A stretch of DNA of 64,000 nucleotides, from assembly GCA_963971285.1 (NCBI GenBank), contig OZ020244.1, positions 22,506,001 through 22,570,000 of the forward strand, read 5' to 3'. The stretch is from Astropecten irregularis (taxonomy: Eukaryota; Echinodermata; Asteroidea; Paxillosida; Astropectinidae). The position numbers and the translations under genes are program-made. The notes below the pieces were generated by a model. The model ran no database searches and was not told where the DNA came from. It worked only from the letters and a program-made list of their open reading frames with translations. Below, piece after piece: positions 59,301 to 64,000 of this stretch; positions within the stretch are counted from its first letter, which is position 1, and every line of letters begins with the position of its first letter.

Positions 59301-61874
59301 GCAAGCCCTGTATACCTCACACAAACCACCAGTCCCCCATTTCCCAACACCTGCAAACACCTACCCGAGAGATTTCATTCTGATGGCAGCATTGTCTCTT
59401 ATGGGGAAAGCCGTGTGGAGATGAAAAATCCTCCCAAGACCAAAGAGAAGTTTGGATCAACACCGAGGCCAGTTGATCTCACGTGCAAAGAGGAAGACGA
59501 ATTCCTGTCACCTTTTTGTAAACGAGCTCGATCAGCCGCCACTTGTGTCCAAGAATCGAGACCAAAGACACACCAGCAGGTGCATTTACCAGATCTACTA
59601 AGTTCTGAGAAACCCACAGGTGTCTCTGAGATGGCGTCAACTGGAAGGCGGACTCCAGTAAACAAGAAGAGCGGTTTCAAGAAGGAAAGCGCAGAGGGAG
59701 GCTCATCCATTTCATGTTCTTCCGATGGACAAGTAAACTCGGTCAAGCAGAAAGCAAACTCATTCAAGTGGAAAGCCTTTGTATCTGGTAATCAGATATT
59801 CATTTTGATATTTTCAATTGAATTCACACGTCATGACATTTATTCAGATTGGTTCTCCGATTGACATTTAATTCCTTGCATATTTTCACTTTCCACAGGT
59901 CAAAGTATCACAGACAACACCAATCACAATGAAAAAGAAAGGTAGATATTTAAAGCCAAACTAATTTACGACATACTCAATATTATGGTTTTTGTGAATG
60001 CATATCAAAATTGATAACTTTATGATATTCAAGTTAGGCATTTCTGTAGACTTGAGATCTTCTGTACGACTTTGTAAAAAAAATGACTGTATTTTGCTTA
60101 CCATCCTACCCTCAGTAACAAAAAGACAACAACCAAGACCATGAGTGAAGTCTGTGAGAGAATCCTGAAGGAGGTTAGTCATTTTATATCATTGTTATAA
60201 CCCACACACATTCACATTTAATCATAACTGATCAATGATACAATATGAGGTTTAAAGGGGCTTATCTTTAAGTAGGTACGTATACCCATTTGAAAAATAA
60301 TCTTTTGATCAATTCTGTAATTTAATATGTTTTGATTCAAGGTATTAGATCTGGACAGTGAAATGGGTCAACTTCTTCCAAGTTCAACTTCAAGTCCAGG
60401 TAAAATAAACACAAATTATATAACTGAATATAAGTGGTGATGAAGGGTTCACAAAAAACCACTTGAACATAGGCTAATCTATTAAGTGTGGACAGAGGAT
60501 CAATTTTAATCTGGTAAAAAACAACAGTCAAATCGCATTCCAAAAGTGTAAACTTGATTTTCAAAAAGATATTGCAGACTTTGGCTTATGAGTATTTAAT
60601 GGGCAGAAATTCAAACAATTTGCTTGCTATTAAACTTTTGAACCCAGCTATTACCAGGCCATGCAAGTACGGCCAGCTTCTACATAGTATGCCCAATTCC
60701 TCAACAATGCTGACTTAATAGGACATAACCTGGTGTTATTGTTTGTTTTTCCACTGATAGGATCACTGCCAAATACAGCAGACATTATAACTAATCCAAA
60801 GGTTGAAACGATGGAATTCAGTGACCTATTAACGGATGAGGTAAAGAGTTTGTATACACTTGCTGGTCATTTAATTGCTACCTGTCGAGATCATATTTGC
60901 AGACATTCAACTCTTTTAAATCAAGGATGAGATGACAGATATTTCTTGGGTTTTCAACATTCTGTTTTAGACAGTACATGTAATTGACAGTCTTCAAGTT
61001 ATCAAACTGAAGAAAGAACGAATTCAAATTATCATATCCACTAAAATTATATAAAAAATATTTTAAAACAAATCTATGTCACAAATTTTTTTTTCACTAC
61101 CTGGCCCAAAGCAAAGTTCATCCTAGGAATAAATTTGTTATCATGGCAAAAGACCTATTAATTATGATCTTTATACAACATTTATATTATTTCACACAGG
61201 AACAGACAAAGGACCCACAGAAGCGGGACAGGAAAGAGCTGGATAAGTTTATTAACCAGTCACCATGTCAGAGCCAATTGTTCACAGATAAAACACACTG
61301 CATATCAGACACATCTGAGCTGCAACGTAGTCATCCACAATGTGTTAACCAGGCCATCAAACTGGATGAGAGAGAATCACCTACATGTAGAGCTGATAAA
61401 CCACAAACTGTCAAAAGTCTAGAAAGTCAAGTGAATGTAGCGGAGGACCGGGTCCTTTTGGACTCAAGTGATGATCAGAAGACCGACTTTGTACCAGCCT
61501 CTGGCACTGCGATCAAGACGCATGATGAGTTGGCTGTGGGCGACACGCATCATTATTGCCTAGATCTTACAGCAAGGAACCTCCCCACAACCCCTGACTC
61601 AGACACCTCATCCCAAACACCACATCAAAAAGAGGAACTTGTGCTCATCACATGCGAAACACCGCAGACTGCAGGTGGATGTGCTGAGAAGGCATCACAG
61701 TGCATGATCCCCGAGACTGAAAGCAAAGAAACCCAGTGCAGAGCGGATGAATTTGCAGATGCAACATCATCTTCTGCATGTCTGTTGAGTAAAACAGAGC
61801 CTACAGCTGGAACCTGTGACACCAAATCACCAGGAACTTACATTGATGCCTATGATGCTTGCATACTTTCCTAA
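53343..61874 (+). CDS. REDIC1: REDIC1 (C12orf40)-like meiotic crossover factor, 13 coding exons, 759 aa
   Basis: Exons: 53343-53365, 53748-53787, 54616-54763, 55535-55685, 56533-56644, 57725-57957, 58816-58924, 59238-59787, 59899-59941, 60116-60173, 60342-60399, 60761-60840, 61200-61874 (TAA). Phases close at every junction. The first three small exons join to start MNWVGGAR and continue KEFFEKKKYGSKMKRL, then SLDLLSLQAADF. This is the pattern I recall for the N-terminus of vertebrate REDIC1 (MNWVGG, then KEYFEKHRLKSKMKSL and SLDILNL). The rest is low-complexity, Ser/Thr/Gln-rich and probably disordered, as in mammals, and shows no domain I can name. The mammalian protein (about 650 aa) is reported to act on meiotic recombination intermediates and to be needed for crossovers and male fertility. 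Exon 7 appears to end with a GC donor (CAG|GCATGT), the only exception to GT-AG. The N-terminal identity is strong; exon choices in the middle rest on phase and splice sites. The divergent ABCD neighbour supports orthology. Confidence 0.85.
54165..54320 (+). repeat. Dispersed repeat shared with ABCD intron 6
   Basis: GGCTCAGCTCAGGCTC, TTCATTGAAGCTGAAGCT and CTTCCGAACCG.AGCCAAAA recur at 46835-47040, and part of it recurs near 11014-11090. The copy at 46835 ends in GCCTGAGCCTGAGCC, the inverse of its start, so it is a foldback. Confidence 0.7.
54828..55036. repeat. Two adjacent hairpins with TTTACACTTCGAAA ends
   Basis: CACGGGTTTACACTTCGAAA at 54835 is mirrored by CGAAGTGTAAATCCGTGTAT at 54904. 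A second, similar unit follows (GGGCTTACACTTCGAAAAGT at 54942 to GGTGTAAACCCGTGTATA at 55020). Both contain GCATGC and a GTGCCTCG.TTTGAAGT block. In REDIC1 intron 3. Confidence 0.75.
55771..56160. mobile_element. Family B element, complete copy in REDIC1 intron 4
   Basis: The inverted ends are TATCATACTTTGG and CCAAAGTATGATACTACC. The interior contains a second, perfect-looking inner palindrome around 56093 (CTTCACAGATTTA...TAAATCTGTGAAG). Confidence 0.85.
56846..57095. mobile_element. Degenerate family A copy in REDIC1 intron 5
   Basis: CCAATTTAACAGAGCTGCTT at the left and AAGGTCTATGAAATTGGCCCC at the right, with ATTTCGGCCATTGTTTGCTG inside. More diverged than the other copies. Confidence 0.65.
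57995..58310. mobile_element. Family B element copy in REDIC1 intron 6
   Basis: TAAAGGTATAATACAATGAT at the left and CCAGTCCTGTACTTACCTTTA at the right, with GATCTTACCCCGAGATCAAA inside. Confidence 0.78.
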
Positions 61875-63681
61875 AAAGTCAACCTGACAGCTGCAGTAGA
61901 TGCAAACTGCTTTTCAGAGGTGCAAGACTTTCACACTTTTAGAAAAGTATTTCAAACCTTAGGAATTCTGTTCTGTTTGCAAATTCCCCTCAAGTCATTT
62001 TTGAAGAGGCAGTGTTCATGGTCGTCCTGTAGGACAGTAGGACACTGCCTGCAGATGTTAGTGATGAGTCGAATAACTTTGGATGTAAATTCATAAGCCA
62101 ACTTTCTGTGCCTCATGAAAAAAGTTTCAAAGTTTTCAGTCTACCTTTAAAACATCATCATGGCATTATATCTTCATATTGAGGCTATTCTTCTGTCAGT
62201 ATTTTCTTGGGGGAAAACCTGCACTTGTGCATGATCTAAAATAATAACCCATTAAACTTATTGACAAATTGATTATTGAAGAAAGCTCAAGAAAATGGTT
62301 ATAGCTATCTATATATTCCAGCATTATTTATGTCAATAGTTAAAAGATTATTCTGAAGCCTTTAATTGCACATTTTTAAAATGTTACATAGTTAAATTAT
62401 TGAAGAGTTCATTTAGTAAATTTTAAAAAGTTCAAATTCCTTGTATTTCTTGTAAATGTTGTAATCATGGTCTTTTGTCTCACTATATGCAGGTATTAGG
62501 CAAAACTCCAAAGAAAATTAAAGAAGGAACAATTGTCAGGATATCAATTGGACTTAAATGTATTTTTATTGCCAGTTCTTGACTGATCTTACTGTTTAAA
62601 GAGGATGTTCAACACTCACCAAACCTCGCTTTATTTGTTAAAACTATAATAATTAAATTACTTGACACGAAAAAAAATATTAATTTCACACTGAACACAG
62701 AAAGAGTCTTTTTGATGATTTTTCTCTCAACATCATCTTGGCCTTTTTTATGTCGTTGACTCGATCTCAACCTGTGTAGAACCACAACTGTAATTTGCTG
62801 CCTAAGCTATCATACAAATCAGCTGCTGCGGCCTGGTGAAGCCCACTGTGCCCATTGATAAGAGCTCTGTTGTGGGTATCAGTGGCAGAACAATTATCAC
62901 CCGACTGAGGCAGAGACATGATCTCTGTACACCTATACACGTGGGCCCAGATTATTAGGGTACACCACATTATATGTCAAAATGTGCCGAGCTGATCATA
63001 TAATTATTTTGTGGCCTCAAATGTTTTTAAAATGTATTGGGGGTCATGCAATTAATATATTGTGTAATGTTGACGGGTTATCACAACCTGGGGGTTATAA
63101 TTAGTGCTTCAGCCTGTTGAGCTGAGGAAACTTATGGGACATTTAGGCTTAAAATCTTGCCCTTCATTGTTTTGAACGCACGTGGAGAGTTGCTTCATGG
63201 AAACCGGTTGCAAGTTGGTTTGGGAAAATGTACATTTTGGAGCCGGGTGTTCACTTTCTTGAGGCAATTAGCAAAAAATCTTATGGCTAACAAACCAACA
63301 ATTGAAAAGAATCATGTAGATGAGGGTTCAAACTTTCTTTTGCATTATTGCACCAAACACTGAGAGACTCCTGGATAAGATTGTTTTTAACTGTGAAGTT
63401 GAAGTATTTTACCCTAAGGTCTACCGGTAATCAGATTTGTTATACCGCCCTCTATTATTTACCAAGCTCTTGTATATGGCAGCGCGCGCGCGCGTCCGAC
63501 GGTCTGTACGTACGACAGGTGGGTAGGTGCCGGACAGGTGCATACAAGATATGGTCTCTGCTTTGTTTGACCATGGAGCTATAAAACCTAAGTGTTTGAA
63601 TTCCTATAATGATCTTGAGGTGGGGTGCAATTTATTGTAATTTATATGATCGAATGTTAGGCCTCATCAAGATATACAAGA
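61875..63681. other. 3' flank of REDIC1-like gene and spacer to the MFS gene
   Basis: Begins with the REDIC1-like 3' UTR. I found no canonical AATAAA close by; ATTAAA near 62252 is a weaker candidate. Small frames at 62767-62970 and 63157-63584 show no recognisable protein. CG-rich sequence at 63480-63540 precedes the MFS exon. Confidence 0.5.
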
Positions 63682-63777
63682 ATGAGTGGACGATATCAGA
63701 TTAATGATGTTGTCAGTAGTAAAATTGCCTGCCTTCTCCTGTTGTACTTCGTGCAAGGAATACCTTATGGCTTTCAG
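63682..63777 (+). CDS. First coding exon of an MFS transporter, MFSD3-like (gene continues past the window)
   Basis: An ATG at 63682 opens 32 codons that end exactly at a good donor (CAG|GTGAGT at 63778). The peptide is a short polar N-terminus followed by the start of a membrane helix, KIACLLLLYFVQGIPYGFQ. The pattern LYxVQGxPYGxQ is what I recall from the first transmembrane segment of MFSD3 and related AmpG/acetyl-CoA-transporter-like MFS proteins. The rest of the gene lies to the right of 64000, so the family assignment rests on one helix. The upstream 200 bp contain a short CpG-rich stretch (63480-63540) that could belong to its promoter. Confidence 0.6.
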
Positions 63778-64000
63778 GTGAGTTGGCCTTTTGGGGGATT
63801 TACCGTATGAACTAGGGCGTCCCTCGTCAGGTAGTGGGATTAGGTTTTTAACATTCATACAGATTACAGGTCATTGGTGTAAACATTAACAGTAAACACT
63901 CACTCATCACGACACCGTGTGCTGAAGGAATGTGGCAGAAGGCATGTTTCCAATTCCATTTCCTCCAATATCAACACTACCTGACCAAATGCAAACAAGC

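Noticed and set aside
59399..59767. 122-codon minus-strand frame
   Set aside because: It is antisense to the large exon 8 of the REDIC1-like gene, and the plus strand gives the phase-consistent model.

Overview
This is a window of animal nuclear DNA. The genes are split into many short exons with GT-AG introns, and the introns and spacers are full of small transposons. Gene content and a human-like gene neighbourhood suggest a marine invertebrate deuterostome. An echinoderm is my best guess; the phylum is inferred, not proven.

Four complete genes and one gene start could be rebuilt exon by exon with consistent reading phase. From left to right they are: (1) an arylsulfatase B/I/J-type lysosomal or secreted sulfatase, minus strand, 15990 to 8235, 11 coding exons, 534 aa; (2) an SLC6 sodium/chloride-coupled transporter of the GABA/taurine/betaine/creatine group, minus strand, 37651 to 22654, 14 coding exons, 634 aa; (3) a peroxisomal very-long-chain fatty-acyl ABC half-transporter of the ABCD1/ABCD2 type, minus strand, 51614 to 43813, 10 coding exons, 770 aa; (4) a gene that I recognise as an orthologue of the meiotic crossover factor REDIC1 (C12orf40), plus strand, 53343 to 61874, 13 coding exons, 759 aa; (5) the first coding exon of an MFS transporter resembling MFSD3, plus strand, 63682 to 63777, which continues beyond the window.

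The ABCD and REDIC1 genes stand head to head about 1.7 kb apart. From memory, human ABCD2 and REDIC1 have the same divergent arrangement on chromosome 12, so this looks like a very old conserved gene pair. The five genes are otherwise functionally unrelated; nothing suggests an operon or a single pathway.

The left 8 kb holds no convincing gene. It contains a TACATG-type simple repeat, a tRNA-derived SINE, a 40-43 bp minisatellite of about 22 units that ends in inverted copies, and several inverted-repeat elements. The rest of the window carries many foldback/TIR elements. At least two families occur in many copies, including nested insertions, one element that carries a TATA box and a small open frame, and one that may keep a Harbinger-like transposase fragment. 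I found no CRISPR array, rRNA or intact tRNA.
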